Below are positions 25,101 to 33,951 of a stretch of DNA of 60,058 nt, piece after piece (the first letter of the stretch is position 1; every line of letters begins with the position of its first letter). The stretch is from Bacteroidota bacterium (GTDB lineage Bacteria > Bacteroidota > Ignavibacteria > Ignavibacteriales > Melioribacteraceae), in assembly GCA_023447335.1 (NCBI GenBank), contig JAEXOD010000082.1:1-60058 (forward strand), read 5' to 3'. The notes beneath the pieces are model-generated. The model was not told the DNA's origin. It ran no database searches and was given only the letters and a program-made list of their open reading frames with translations. The position numbers and the translations under genes were made by a program.

Positions 25101-27453
25101 AATGAGTAGCATCTCCTCCTATTGGGCGAGGAGCAACATAGTTGTTAATAATAAAATCATTAATCCCCTTTAAAGTGCTTATTTGATTGGGATCAGTAAA
25201 ATTGCCACCGGAAAAGAATAAAAATTTCTTATTCCAATTATCGAAAGAAGAATTAACGTAATTTTGATGTTTTGACATATAACTATCAAACTCTGAAACA
25301 TTACGAGCAGGCAGCCTACCAATGTTTATTTGTGGGATATTTGCTCCGGTTTCATCCCAAATAACAAACCAAGTATCGCTTACCGGTGTACCAAATGATG
25401 GTACTAAACACCTATCTATAGGAGCACCTTGATATTTACTTTTATAACCATAATAGTCATAATTAGCACGACCCACAATAAAAACATTTTTAATTTTTGG
25501 GGTTTGCCAATTATTGTAAGCATTTTTTAAAAATTCTTTAATTGGTTCAGGAGCAAAAAAACCATAATTAAGTTGATCATAAATATCAAAAACGTTTATA
25601 ACTTTTGTCGTAACGTTATATGAACTACTAACCATATTCGCATATTCTTGAGCTTTATTTAAGAAAAAAGGGTGCGTAATTAGTACATACTCTGCTTGGT
25701 TTTGTGTACTTAACAGATCTACAAATTGTTTTTTATAATAAAATATAGGCTTTTTAACAGTTTGAGAAGTACGCAATATATATTTGTTGCTGTTTTTTAC
25801 TGTATCAATAAAATTAATTATATTACCGCTTTTAGAAAAGTTAGTTATTTTTTGAAATTTATAATTTCCCAAGAATTTGTAAATAATATTATCGTTAGAA
25901 ACAACATTGGCTAACTTAAACAACCCAAAAGTACCATTCTCACCCAATGATGTATATCTAAATGTTAAAGTATCGTTTTTGGCTAATAAGTAACGAGGGT
26001 ATTCGATTTCTCTCCAATCTCCCATAATTGAGTTAATTGTTGCCTGTGTAGGATAAGAAAAAATACGTAGAGTATTATTTCCATTATTTAACAAAGATGA
26101 TGGAAATACTGCTTTTAACGTCTTAACACGGTATTTATCAATATATCCGGAATCATATGCTGTTGAATAATTGTTAATTTTTAAGGACATTAAATGAGAA
26201 TTAGATTGAATATTGCTAGCCCAACTTAAAATTTTAGCACGAGCTTTACCAAGACGATTTGGGTAAATATTGGTTACAGGAAAGGTTTGTGAAGCATTGC
26301 TTTGATGTTGAAACCACCATATCCATGTTTCAGTTTCATGAATTTCGGGATCTTCAGTTCTTACTACTCCGCCTTCGGCAGGAGGATTAAGCCAAGGATT
26401 TTGTTCGTAATGTAAAAATTCATCATAAAAATCAATTGTATCGATTGGTATCCCTGTTGCCAAAGTTATAGTATCTACTCTTTGACCAAAATCACCATCC
26501 CATGTTAACCAGTATGCAGTAGTATCAGAATATCTATTAAGATAATCTTTATACGGTTGACCATATACAGCAGCGTCAAAATAATTAGAATCACCATAAT
26601 TTCGAACACCAAAAAATTCAATATAATCTGACTCATCGAATGAATTATCGTTTTCACCAAATACATATATTGGAATTTGGTTCCCTTTTACGTATAATTT
26701 GAAAGAATTGGGGTTAATACTTGTGGTATTTATATTCATCGCAACTAAATCATTTTTAGTAATTCTGTAAATATCATCCTTGATAACACCTAATTTTAAA
26801 TAAGTTTTATTATAATCTATCCAGTCAGAAGTCTTTACCTCAGTTTTTGGAGAAGCAGCAATAAAACCTTTACCGAATGAAGGATTAAGAACAATCGGGT
26901 GAAAAACGTTAATAGAACTTTGATTGTAGTTAATTTCGTAATCAAAAGAAAAATTCAATATATATTCTTCTATTAATTCTGTCTTACCGGAAAGTTCAAG
27001 AAATTTAATAGGGTACACTTTTATGTGGATGCAATAAAACTCATCAATAAAAGCATAGCCCTTAATTTCGAAATCCTTGTAAAAAACTTTTTTAAGCGGA
27101 GAGTCATTATAAGCAAGGGTTGAATCATTGAGTTTGTGTACTGCCGGATTTATAAATGGAATTGCGTCCAGGGGAGTAGATTTAATCTTTGAAAACTCAA
27201 CTTTTGGTTTAGAGTTATAAGGTATGGCGATAAACAAATCATGAGTAGGAAAACTAAATTCACCCGGTGTAGATTCATCGATAAAATTATTAAAGGAAAT
27301 TCTTTTTTGACCGGCAAGTTCTGTAATGGAAAAACTAATATTGTTTTGTATATTTAACGAGTAAATATTACCGTTTATGGTCTCTTTTTTTAAAGTTTGC
27401 CCATTTATAAAAATAAAAGAAAATAAAATAATGATGAAGAGTTGCGTTCTCAT
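22144..27453 (-). CDS. C25-family (gingipain/PorU-type) cysteine peptidase with T9SS sorting domain
   Basis: A 1769-residue exported protein. A signal peptide (MRTQLFIIILFSFIFINGQ) is followed by a long N-terminal region. The C25 caspase-like domain (about 590-930) has the candidate catalytic dyad His819 (SYLGHSGTQTW) and Cys850 (DFGCSTARF), close to the 33-residue spacing of gingipains. CARDB/Ig-like repeats follow (for example KVKFFNSGLANSDTF and NVGGSPADSFKV). The last 85 residues are a T9SS sorting domain (YPNPFTDNTYFTFKL, ending in the FlgD-like GKDEDGDEIANGVYFYK). Either a secreted protease or a PorU-like sortase processing T9SS cargo; it is longer than usual PorU. No other T9SS component is nearby. 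Only 17 bases separate its start from the divergent WecG gene. Confidence 0.88.
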   Translation of the reverse strand: MRTQLFIIILFSFIFINGQTLKKETINGNIYSLNIQNNISFSITELAGQKRISFNNFIDESTPGEFSFPTHDLFIAIPYNSKPKVEFSKIKSTPLDAIPFINPAVHKLNDSTLAYNDSPLKKVFYKDFEIKGYAFIDEFYCIHIKVYPIKFLELSGKTELIEEYILNFSFDYEINYNQSSINVFHPIVLNPSFGKGFIAASPKTEVKTSDWIDYNKTYLKLGVIKDDIYRITKNDLVAMNINTTSINPNSFKLYVKGNQIPIYVFGENDNSFDESDYIEFFGVRNYGDSNYFDAAVYGQPYKDYLNRYSDTTAYWLTWDGDFGQRVDTITLATGIPIDTIDFYDEFLHYEQNPWLNPPAEGGVVRTEDPEIHETETWIWWFQHQSNASQTFPVTNIYPNRLGKARAKILSWASNIQSNSHLMSLKINNYSTAYDSGYIDKYRVKTLKAVFPSSLLNNGNNTLRIFSYPTQATINSIMGDWREIEYPRYLLAKNDTLTFRYTSLGENGTFGLFKLANVVSNDNIIYKFLGNYKFQKITNFSKSGNIINFIDTVKNSNKYILRTSQTVKKPIFYYKKQFVDLLSTQNQAEYVLITHPFFLNKAQEYANMVSSSYNVTTKVINVFDIYDQLNYGFFAPEPIKEFLKNAYNNWQTPKIKNVFIVGRANYDYYGYKSKYQGAPIDRCLVPSFGTPVSDTWFVIWDETGANIPQINIGRLPARNVSEFDSYMSKHQNYVNSSFDNWNKKFLFFSGGNFTDPNQISTLKGINDFIINNYVAPRPIGGDATHFYKTVNPITNFGPFSPSFIQDKIDNGSLLISYLGHSGTQTWDNSITDPIQLRNLVNRSPFITDFGCSTARFAEPDITSFSELFVNGLSGQAIGYIGNSSLGFTSTSYTAPKLFYEKLLVDTVLTIGDTHRLTKLKLLSTYGSTGTYRLFSLTNSLVGDPIIKIKLPSKPNLLISNTDFSYFGNLSDDTDSVLCKVKFFNSGLANSDTFRIKVQHYYNSQMIREETIAKVLPLFSDSLNFYIKTKNLTGEHKISISLDSENSIEEISESDNYLITIVNVYSSSFRSLFVNPIQNQITNSINFINSTYNSNSDKLKIKVSYNSNFSSSDSTLIPLGTLFTNITLSNYSTPDRLWLKAKPEFGTEYGKPISFIFGTKNSFFLKDSLSFLFESFNNIFISEAISLDTLRSNVYALSAGTNAGRTAIIALNGQNFIPENTLRGFNVVKFNKNTCQYIEYMRFDVSLGVSVNNSFIAYLDSVTTDQFVVISVSDDAAQGLTSALKNKIKEFGSRLIDNLGLRYSWALIGYKGAPIGSVPEGLKAPFDGKVEIDTTITRMPLSGGFVTTELGPVAKWKDFEVNQSIPEGASIKYSILGVTDSSTIDTLDNVVLNENGIGDISNIDASKYPKIKVKSDFTIQPGIESPSLRSLAIGYDKLPELATNYQVVTSSADSIDQGGSITFNFGFMNVGGSPADSFKVLANLILPNNTKRVIFDSLFARLDTMQLKSFNYSYASNFDDGFGNMAFEFIIDSTNKVKELYKDNNYYKIPFYVIKDTITNVHSARVSAKFDDIDIADGDFVSNKPIISINLDYMPLFPYDDTTSFRFYIDGVRKYRNEIDSSVYDTVNRKVTFYFKPILSDGEHFIRITGTNIIGNLENYGGYQKNFVVSSEAKVLYVYNYPNPFTDNTYFTFKLTQVPDELSINIYTVAGRLIKKLKAEGSELNIDFNKIYWDGKDEDGDEIANGVYFYKMIMKSNGKTETVTQKFAKVK

Positions 27454-27470
27454 ATTTACCCTAAAAGATT

Positions 27471-28238
27471 ATGGTTTATAAAATTTTAAATGCATCAATA
27501 AACATATCAGATGAAAAAGAATATATAAATAAAATTATTGAAACTTTAAAAAATAAACAAAAAAAAGTATTTTTTTACTTAAATTCTTTTTCTTTTTATT
27601 TATTTAATACAGATGCAGAATTTAGAACAGCATTTGAAACAGGAGATTATTTCATTGCAGATGGGTATAGCATTGTATTAGCAAATAAACTAATAAATAA
27701 AATTGATATAGATAAAGTTGTATTCACTTATACATATGAACAAAAACTTGGAAAAATATTAGAAGAAAAAGAATTTAAGGTTTTTTACTTAGGTGGAACA
27801 ACTGATACAATAAACAAATTTATTGAGAAAACAAAAGTAGATTATCCTAAACAAAATATAGTTGGGTTTCATTCTGGACATTTTGCGTTAAATTTAACAC
27901 CTCAAATTGTCGAAAAGATTAATAACTCCGGTGCACAAATTCTTGTTGTGGGGATGGGAATGCCTCGCTCAGAAATATGGATAAGTTCAATAATAGACAT
28001 ATTAAATGTGAATTGTGTTTTTAGTGTTGGGGGATTTTTTGAATTCCTAGCAGGAAATAAAAAACAAGCACCGGGATTTTTATACAACTCGGGATTTGAG
28101 TGGTTATATAGATTAATACAAGAACCGCGAAGATTATTTAAAAGATATTTTATTGCTAATACCTATTTTATTTTTCGACTAGTATATTGCTTATTAAAAA
28201 ACAAAAAATTCTCATTAAAAAAGTTTATTGAAAAATAA
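27471..28238 (+). CDS. WecG/TagA/CpsF family glycosyltransferase
   Basis: A 255-residue enzyme of the WecG/TagA/CpsF family that transfers an amino-sugar to a lipid-linked sugar in surface polysaccharide synthesis. Visible motifs: FIADGYSIVLANKL (the usual ADG with acceptor-site Asp), VFYLGGT, VVGMGMPRSEIWI (the usual GMPKQE has Gln replaced by Ser here) and GVGGFFEFLAG-like SVGGFFEFLAGNKKQAPGF, followed by GFEWLYRLIQEPRRLFKRY. First gene of the glycan cluster. Its last 76 bases overlap the convergent GT39-like gene on the other strand. Confidence 0.9.
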   Translation: MVYKILNASINISDEKEYINKIIETLKNKQKKVFFYLNSFSFYLFNTDAEFRTAFETGDYFIADGYSIVLANKLINKIDIDKVVFTYTYEQKLGKILEEKEFKVFYLGGTTDTINKFIEKTKVDYPKQNIVGFHSGHFALNLTPQIVEKINNSGAQILVVGMGMPRSEIWISSIIDILNVNCVFSVGGFFEFLAGNKKQAPGFLYNSGFEWLYRLIQEPRRLFKRYFIANTYFIFRLVYCLLKNKKFSLKKFIEK

Positions 28239-29629
28239 TAAAATAATATTGGATAAACAGGAATTAAAAATCTTTCATTGCCCATAAAAATTAATATAGT
28301 TAAATGAAATAAAAGTAAAATACTAAATAATAATAAATCAATTTTTTTATAGATATGGTATACCGCTATTCGATATAATGCTTTAATAAAGTGCAAAATA
28401 ATAAATATAAATAAAACAAAATTGACAACAAACAAAAAGGAAATAAAAATAAAGCTAAAATGTGTAATTGTTTTTTTGAAAGTCCATGTTAACGAACTAT
28501 CGGCTCGCCAATATGTAAAAAATATTTTTTTTGGCAATCGTAGAAAAAAATCTATCGGTTTTTCTTGTATTACGTTAATCGCTTTTTTAAAGGCTAACTT
28601 ACTTTCTTTGGGTTCATCAGGATTAGTTGCGTTATACTCGAAATTGAAATTTACTCCGCCAGAAGAATATCTGTGGTTCCCCAGCAAAAAATTATAACCA
28701 CTATTAGTGCTAGTAAGAATTATTGTCCCAAAAGTCGAATAGTTTCTAAAAGCCCAAGGAGCTAAAACTAATGCAGAAAAAAATAATATTGCTAGAAATT
28801 TAAATATTATTAAATTATTCTGCTGATACCATAGAAAGATAATTAGAATAATTGGTAAAATAAAATAGCCTGTAGATCTTAAATAAATTAATATTCCGAC
28901 AAGAAATCCGATCAAAACAAAACGCTTCGACTTAAAAAACACTAAGTAAATTATAATCCAAAATAAACCCATAAACAAATGATCTGTTAAAATAGCATTT
29001 GAGGAGAGTAAATTGTTTGGAAATAGCATAAATGAAAACAAAAAAAGGGTCAATTGTTTTTTATTCAAATATGGAGAAAACAATTTTGCAATAAAATACA
29101 ATGATAGTGAATTGAAAAACGCAATAAATATTTTTGTAAATAGTATAAAATTTATGAATAATTTACCAATTAAAAACATCAAAAAAGGCAACCCGACTGG
29201 CCAGAAAGCAGTAAAATTACCATATTCGTTTTTATATTCACCGGTCTTTAGAAGAGATTTTGTAAGCTTAACATAATAAACGCTATCAGAAATTGGTTGA
29301 GTATTAATAATTAAAATAAAGGCTAGTTGCATTAAAAAATACAACACAAGTATTTGTATTAGTTTTTTTTCTGTGAAAACAAATTGTGAAAACGAAGTAA
29401 CAAGTCTGTCCCAAAATAGTTGTATTATTAAGACTATAAAACAAGCAATAATAATTGCTAAATCAAAATTATTAAAAATTCCGTTATAATAATCCCTATC
29501 CAAACTATCTCGAGTAGCAAAAAAAGAAATCAATTTGGACTTAAGAAAATATTTAAATACTAATAGAACTGCTAAACTTAAAACGACTGTTAACGACAAA
29601 TAAAAATATTTTAAATTTAATCTTTTCAT
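28163..29629 (-). CDS. Polytopic membrane glycosyltransferase (GT39/ArnT-like)
   Basis: A 488-residue protein with about 10-12 hydrophobic helices. An early periplasmic loop holds the acidic motif QPISDSVYYVKLTKSLL, and FTAFWPVGLPFLMFLIGKLF is typical of the dolichyl-phosphate-mannose mannosyltransferase/ArnT-like superfamily of lipid-linked sugar transferases (Asp in the first loop the likely catalytic residue). RSTGYFILPIILI and NSGYNFLLGNHRYSSGGVNF are also familiar in this group. Probably adds or polymerises a sugar from a polyprenyl donor on the outer face of the membrane. Its 3' end overlaps the WecG gene tail-to-tail by 76 bases. Confidence 0.8.
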   Translation of the reverse strand: MKRLNLKYFYLSLTVVLSLAVLLVFKYFLKSKLISFFATRDSLDRDYYNGIFNNFDLAIIIACFIVLIIQLFWDRLVTSFSQFVFTEKKLIQILVLYFLMQLAFILIINTQPISDSVYYVKLTKSLLKTGEYKNEYGNFTAFWPVGLPFLMFLIGKLFINFILFTKIFIAFFNSLSLYFIAKLFSPYLNKKQLTLFLFSFMLFPNNLLSSNAILTDHLFMGLFWIIIYLVFFKSKRFVLIGFLVGILIYLRSTGYFILPIILIIFLWYQQNNLIIFKFLAILFFSALVLAPWAFRNYSTFGTIILTSTNSGYNFLLGNHRYSSGGVNFNFEYNATNPDEPKESKLAFKKAINVIQEKPIDFFLRLPKKIFFTYWRADSSLTWTFKKTITHFSFIFISFLFVVNFVLFIFIILHFIKALYRIAVYHIYKKIDLLLFSILLLFHLTILIFMGNERFLIPVYPILFYYFSINFFNENFLFFNKQYTSRKIK

Positions 29630-29664
29630 GAGACTTTAATTATTAATATTAAGCAAAATTACCT

Positions 29665-29672
29665 TATTTTTG
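29665..29672 (+). promoter_or_regulatory. Candidate Bacteroidota-type -7 element upstream of the GT2 gene
   Basis: TATTTTTG matches the TAnnTTTG -7 consensus and lies 28 bases before the ATG at 29701, in the 71-base divergent gap. A clear -33 TTG is not seen, so this is tentative. Confidence 0.3.
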
Positions 29673-29700
29673 TATATAAAACAAATATTTAAAGATAATT

Positions 29701-30648
29701 ATGCCCTTAGTAAGTATTGTTATATTAACCTATAATAGAATTAATGTATTAATTGATATTATTCAAAAATTAAAACAATTAACCTATAAAAATGTTGAAA
29801 TTATTATTATTAACAACAATTCGAATGATGATACAAAAGTAAAATTAACGAAATTGTTCCCTTACATAAAACTTATTAATTTAGAAAAGAATATAGGTGT
29901 ATCGGCATTAAATTATGGCTTAAAGGAAGCTAAAGGGGAGTATGTTTTACAGCTTGACGATGATAGTTATCCTAAGGACGTTGATATAATTGAAAAGGCG
30001 ATTAGACATTTTGAAACAGATTGTTTTCTTGCAGTATTGGCGTTTAGGATTGAAAACCTAAGATTTAACTTCTGCGAAACACGAGAATTTGATAAAACAC
30101 TAAACCATTTTGTGGGATGTGGAGTTATGTTTCGAAATTCACATCTAAAAAAATCAAGCTACTACAATCCATATATATACATTTACTATAACGAATTTGA
30201 TTTAACAGCCAAATTGTTAAATTTAGGGTATAAAATACGATATGATAATTCTTTAGTTGTGTTTCATCTTCAGACTCCTTCCGGAAGAGTAAGTGATTCA
30301 GAATTGAAAAAGAGTTTCGCTGAATTTTATAAGACGCCCTTTAGATTTTATCATAATTTTCTAAGTCGGTCTGTTTTCCTATTAAATAATTTCTCGTTAA
30401 AATTCATTGTCATGTACTTACCAAAGCTAATAATCGGAAATTTAATAATTGCATTAAGATTTGTATATCTTAAGGAGTTCTTTTTAGCATTGTTTCACAT
30501 TATTTGTTATTTAAGAATTTTATTTAAAGATAGGAATATAATCAATATGAATGTACAAAGATTGTTTGGTTTTGGGAATATAGCTTTAATAGATAGAGGA
30601 TTTTTTGATAATTTCAGAAAAGGTAAATTTACTACATGGCTAAAATAA
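29701..30648 (+). CDS. Glycosyltransferase family 2
   Basis: A 315-residue protein. The GT-A domain has VSIVILTYNR at the start, NNNSNDDT and the donor/metal-binding LDDDSYP (DxD motif, near residue 81-84). A later GVGVMFR-like GCGVMFRNS and a C-terminal pair of hydrophobic stretches (LIIGNLIIALRF and FFLALFHIICY) suggest membrane association. Typical of rhamnosyl- and other transferases of O-antigen or capsule synthesis; sugar unknown. Overlaps the next gene (GT9) by 13 bases, indicating translational coupling. Confidence 0.92.
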   Translation: MPLVSIVILTYNRINVLIDIIQKLKQLTYKNVEIIIINNNSNDDTKVKLTKLFPYIKLINLEKNIGVSALNYGLKEAKGEYVLQLDDDSYPKDVDIIEKAIRHFETDCFLAVLAFRIENLRFNFCETREFDKTLNHFVGCGVMFRNSHLKKSSYYNPYIYIYYNEFDLTAKLLNLGYKIRYDNSLVVFHLQTPSGRVSDSELKKSFAEFYKTPFRFYHNFLSRSVFLLNNFSLKFIVMYLPKLIIGNLIIALRFVYLKEFFLALFHIICYLRILFKDRNIINMNVQRLFGFGNIALIDRGFFDNFRKGKFTTWLK

Positions 30649-31739
30649 AGCTATATGCTAAAAATTTTATGGCAATATTTGTCTTTTATGTTCTTAAATA
30701 TTACTTTTTTCTAAAATCAAAAAAAACAAGTTATAAAAAGCAATATTTGTTAGTTAATTTAGGACAAATTGGAGATTTATCAATATTAAGCTCTTTCACT
30801 GAGTTGCATCAAAATGTTGAATGTTTTAAAAACGTAGACTTTTTAATAAATGAAAAATATATGAACCTATTTAAGTATTTAGTTCCTGAATCAAACATTA
30901 TAGGGCTTAATATTAAAAAATATAGTTTTAATATAATTTATAGAATTAAAAAAGTAAAACAAATGCGTAAAGTAAATTATGAAAGAGTGATCAACCTTAC
31001 CTCTTTTAATAGAATAATGACGGATGAGATTGTGCTGCTCCAGAATGCAGGAGAGTATTATTGCTTGAAAAACAACTGGAAAAAACTAAATCCTTTATTC
31101 CGACATACAATGACCTCTCAATATACCGGTATATTGGGCTCTAATGAAGAAAACGAATATCTAAGACATTTTGAAGTTTTTAGAAAATTTTTCAGCATAG
31201 ATATTGATTCAATTTCTATCAAAAAAAAAGAAAAATTAAATGCGCATAAATATTTTGAAAATTATATTGTAATTTCTCCGACAACTTCGCAAAGAATTTC
31301 GGCTTGGGATATTAATAACTTTATCAAACTAGTACAATTGCTTATTGTTAATTTTAATGTAATTTTATTAGGAGATAAGTTAATAAAGAATTTTGAAGAT
31401 ATCGCATCGTCAAGATTCTTAAATTTAAGCGGTAAAACTTCAATAGTGGAAGCAGTAGATATTATTCGAAACAGTGATTTTTACATAGGGAATGATAGCG
31501 GATTAACTCATATTGCATTAAAGTATGGCATACCGCTAATTTGTATTTTGGGTGGTGGTGCTTTTAATTATTATTTCCCTGTTTTTGAAAGTGAAAGAAT
31601 AAAATATATTTATAATAGATTAGATTGTTATAATTGTGGATGGAATTGTAAATATAAAGATCCCAAATGTCTAACTGAAATATCTGTAGAAAATGTTTAT
31701 AATGAAGTTATAAAAATGATCGAGAATTTGTATGTATAA
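30636..31739 (+). CDS. Glycosyltransferase family 9 (heptosyltransferase-like), first copy
   Basis: A 367-residue GT-B enzyme. The N-terminal domain starts after a hydrophobic stretch and has VNLGQIGDLSILSSF (typical GDxLxxxP-like family start). The C-terminal donor domain has ISPTTSQRISAWDINNFIKLV, NLSGKTSIVEAVDIIRNSDFYIGNDSGLTHIALKYGIPLICILGG. A Cys motif CYNCGWNC...CL is near the C-terminus. It adds a sugar (heptose-type or other) to a lipid-linked glycan. Its paralogue follows with an 8-base overlap, so a tandem duplication is likely. Confidence 0.88.
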   Translation: MAKIKLYAKNFMAIFVFYVLKYYFFLKSKKTSYKKQYLLVNLGQIGDLSILSSFTELHQNVECFKNVDFLINEKYMNLFKYLVPESNIIGLNIKKYSFNIIYRIKKVKQMRKVNYERVINLTSFNRIMTDEIVLLQNAGEYYCLKNNWKKLNPLFRHTMTSQYTGILGSNEENEYLRHFEVFRKFFSIDIDSISIKKKEKLNAHKYFENYIVISPTTSQRISAWDINNFIKLVQLLIVNFNVILLGDKLIKNFEDIASSRFLNLSGKTSIVEAVDIIRNSDFYIGNDSGLTHIALKYGIPLICILGGGAFNYYFPVFESERIKYIYNRLDCYNCGWNCKYKDPKCLTEISVENVYNEVIKMIENLYV

Positions 31740-32883
31740 AAAAAGTTTTACAAAGATTATATTTATAAAACTAAGCCTGCTTTTTATGCACATAAAAAAT
31801 ATTATATTATTTGTTCTATTCCAAGTTTTAAAAAATATTAATAAATTAAGGAAAAAATCATTTGAATCGGAAAAAGTTGTTCTATTATTTAATAATGGTC
31901 AACTGGGGGATTTATTGGTTTCTTCTGTTTATTTTGAGAATTATGATCTTTATGATAAATCATACAAATTTTTTTTCTTAATAAAAGAAGAATACTCAAC
32001 TATTTTCAACGAATACAATGGTCCAATTAGTATTATTACATATAAACATAATGAATATAGAAAATCTATTTTTTATAAAATAAAAATAGTTAATAAATTA
32101 AATAGTCTGAAGATTAAATACTATTTTAATGTATGTGCCGATAGAGGAATTTTAACAGAAGAACTATCTTATTATATTAGTGCTGAAACTAAGTATTGCT
32201 TAAATAAAGGGACAGAAAGTCTTAATAAGTATCTACTGAATTATTTTAATAAATCATACAAAAAATTATTATTTGATGAAAACGAGAACGAATATAAAAA
32301 AAATATTTCGTTAATAAGGTTGTATTTATTATTAGATAAGCAAAATGAAAAATTAGTTTCGATTAATGAACATAAAATAATCACTTGTTCAATTTCAAAG
32401 AAACCCAATATAGTGATAGCCCCATTTACTTCAGATATGTCAAGAAATTGGGGAGTCGAAAGATATAAAGAGCTAATAATTAATTTAAGCAAAGAATACT
32501 TTGTCGTTATTTTGGGATCGGAAAATAATAAAAATATGATTAAGATAAACTATGAAAATTATAAGATAAGAAATTTAATAGGAAAAACTACTCTTCAAGA
32601 AGCTACAAATTATATTGCGAATTGTATGCTTTTCATTGGGAACGATAGTGGCTTAACTCATTTGGCGTTTAAATTGAATAAGCCTATTATTGCCTTAATT
32701 GGTGGGGGAAGATGGAATAGATTTTTTCCTTACTATTGCAACGCTAATAACAAGGTTTATTTGTGTTATGAAATGGAGTGTTTTAATTGTGGGTGGTCAT
32801 GTAATTACAAAGAAATGTATTGTTTAACAAAAATAAGTGTTGGGATGGTAATTGTAGAGGCTAAAAAATTAATTAGCAAGTAA
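31732..32883 (+). CDS. Glycosyltransferase family 9 (heptosyltransferase-like), second copy
   Basis: A 383-residue paralogue of the preceding gene, with matching stretches LFNNGQLGDLLVSSVYF, APFTSDMSRNWGVERYKELI, IGKTTLQEATNYIANCMLFIGNDSGLTHLAFKLNKPIIALIGGG and the same C-terminal Cys motif CFNCGWSCNYK...CLTKISV. An N-terminal hydrophobic stretch (KNIILFVLFQVL) may anchor it to the membrane. Divergence between the copies suggests different sugar acceptors. Its last 15 bases overlap the convergent GT4 gene. Confidence 0.88.
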   Translation: MYKKSFTKIIFIKLSLLFMHIKNIILFVLFQVLKNINKLRKKSFESEKVVLLFNNGQLGDLLVSSVYFENYDLYDKSYKFFFLIKEEYSTIFNEYNGPISIITYKHNEYRKSIFYKIKIVNKLNSLKIKYYFNVCADRGILTEELSYYISAETKYCLNKGTESLNKYLLNYFNKSYKKLLFDENENEYKKNISLIRLYLLLDKQNEKLVSINEHKIITCSISKKPNIVIAPFTSDMSRNWGVERYKELIINLSKEYFVVILGSENNKNMIKINYENYKIRNLIGKTTLQEATNYIANCMLFIGNDSGLTHLAFKLNKPIIALIGGGRWNRFFPYYCNANNKVYLCYEMECFNCGWSCNYKEMYCLTKISVGMVIVEAKKLISK

Positions 32884-33951
32884 ATTTTTATAAACACTAA
32901 TTAAATCATTACCGGTTTTATTAATTAAGTATTCGTTTTCTATTGTGTCAATTCCTTTGCTAGTAATTTTTGCCTGCAATTCTGAAGAGTTTAATAAACT
33001 AGAAAATTCAGCGATTAAAGAATGAATATTATTTTTACAAAAAATCACTCCGTTTTCACCATCTTTCACTACGTTTGTTATTCCTCCGGCATCCGAAGCG
33101 ATTACGGGAATACCAGATGCCATTGCCTCTAAAATAATCATAGGAACACCTTCGACATCTGTGTTGTTTATTGAAATGGACGGAACTAAAATAATATGAA
33201 TACCGCTAAACAATTCTAACTGATTATATGTCGGCGGTAAAAGAAATATATTGAGATTATAATATTCGTTTTGCTTAATTTCTTCACTCATTGTACCATA
33301 ACCCCTAAATATAATGTTTATTTTAGGAAAATGTTCAACAAGCAATCGGATATTATTACAAATAAACCTAATTCCTTTTGATTCTTCCAGACGTCCAAAA
33401 ATCCCTACTCGTAAATTCCCGTCAGCATAATAAGCCGTTTCATTTACTGATCTTAGTGATACGCCGTTCTTAAGTATTTTAATTCTTCTTTTTACAAAAG
33501 AGTATCGTTGTAGATCTTGTAAAGATGTTTCACCAATAGCTATATAGTAATTTGCAAATATAAAAGAGGATATGTAATCCATATATTTGCTGTGATGCGT
33601 ATAAACGAATTTTAAAGATGGGTTAAAAAGCTTAAGTAAATATACATTGGGGATATATATTCTAAAATGATAATGAATTATGTTAATTTTATTCCTTTTA
33701 CAAATCAAATTTAGTTGCCAAGTAATATAAAAAAAATTGAACATGTTGTAAATATTCTTTTGATTGATGAATATCCTGATGTTTTTATTGAGTATCGTTG
33801 TATTTAAATAAAAACCTTTAGAGCCAAATATTCCAAAAAATTCTATTTTATCAGTGAGGTAATTAGCAAAATTAATGGTTGAAGATTCTACCCCGCCTAT
33901 CTCAAAATTTTTTAATAAATGTAAAACTCTAATCGGTTTATTTGTGCTCAT
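32869..33951 (-). CDS. Glycosyltransferase family 4
   Basis: A 360-residue GT-B enzyme. N-terminal motif LLKNFEIGGVESSTINFA (GGxE of GT4), then IIHYHFRIYIPNVYLL. The C-terminal donor domain has VGIFGRLEESKGIRFI and the ExxxxxxxE motif in GVPMIILEAMASGIPVIASDAGGI. It should add a hexose to the growing surface glycan. Its start overlaps the flippase gene end by 14 bases, so the two are an operon read toward the GT9 pair. Confidence 0.92.
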   Translation of the reverse strand: MSTNKPIRVLHLLKNFEIGGVESSTINFANYLTDKIEFFGIFGSKGFYLNTTILNKNIRIFINQKNIYNMFNFFYITWQLNLICKRNKINIIHYHFRIYIPNVYLLKLFNPSLKFVYTHHSKYMDYISSFIFANYYIAIGETSLQDLQRYSFVKRRIKILKNGVSLRSVNETAYYADGNLRVGIFGRLEESKGIRFICNNIRLLVEHFPKINIIFRGYGTMSEEIKQNEYYNLNIFLLPPTYNQLELFSGIHIILVPSISINNTDVEGVPMIILEAMASGIPVIASDAGGITNVVKDGENGVIFCKNNIHSLIAEFSSLLNSSELQAKITSKGIDTIENEYLINKTGNDLISVYKNLLAN

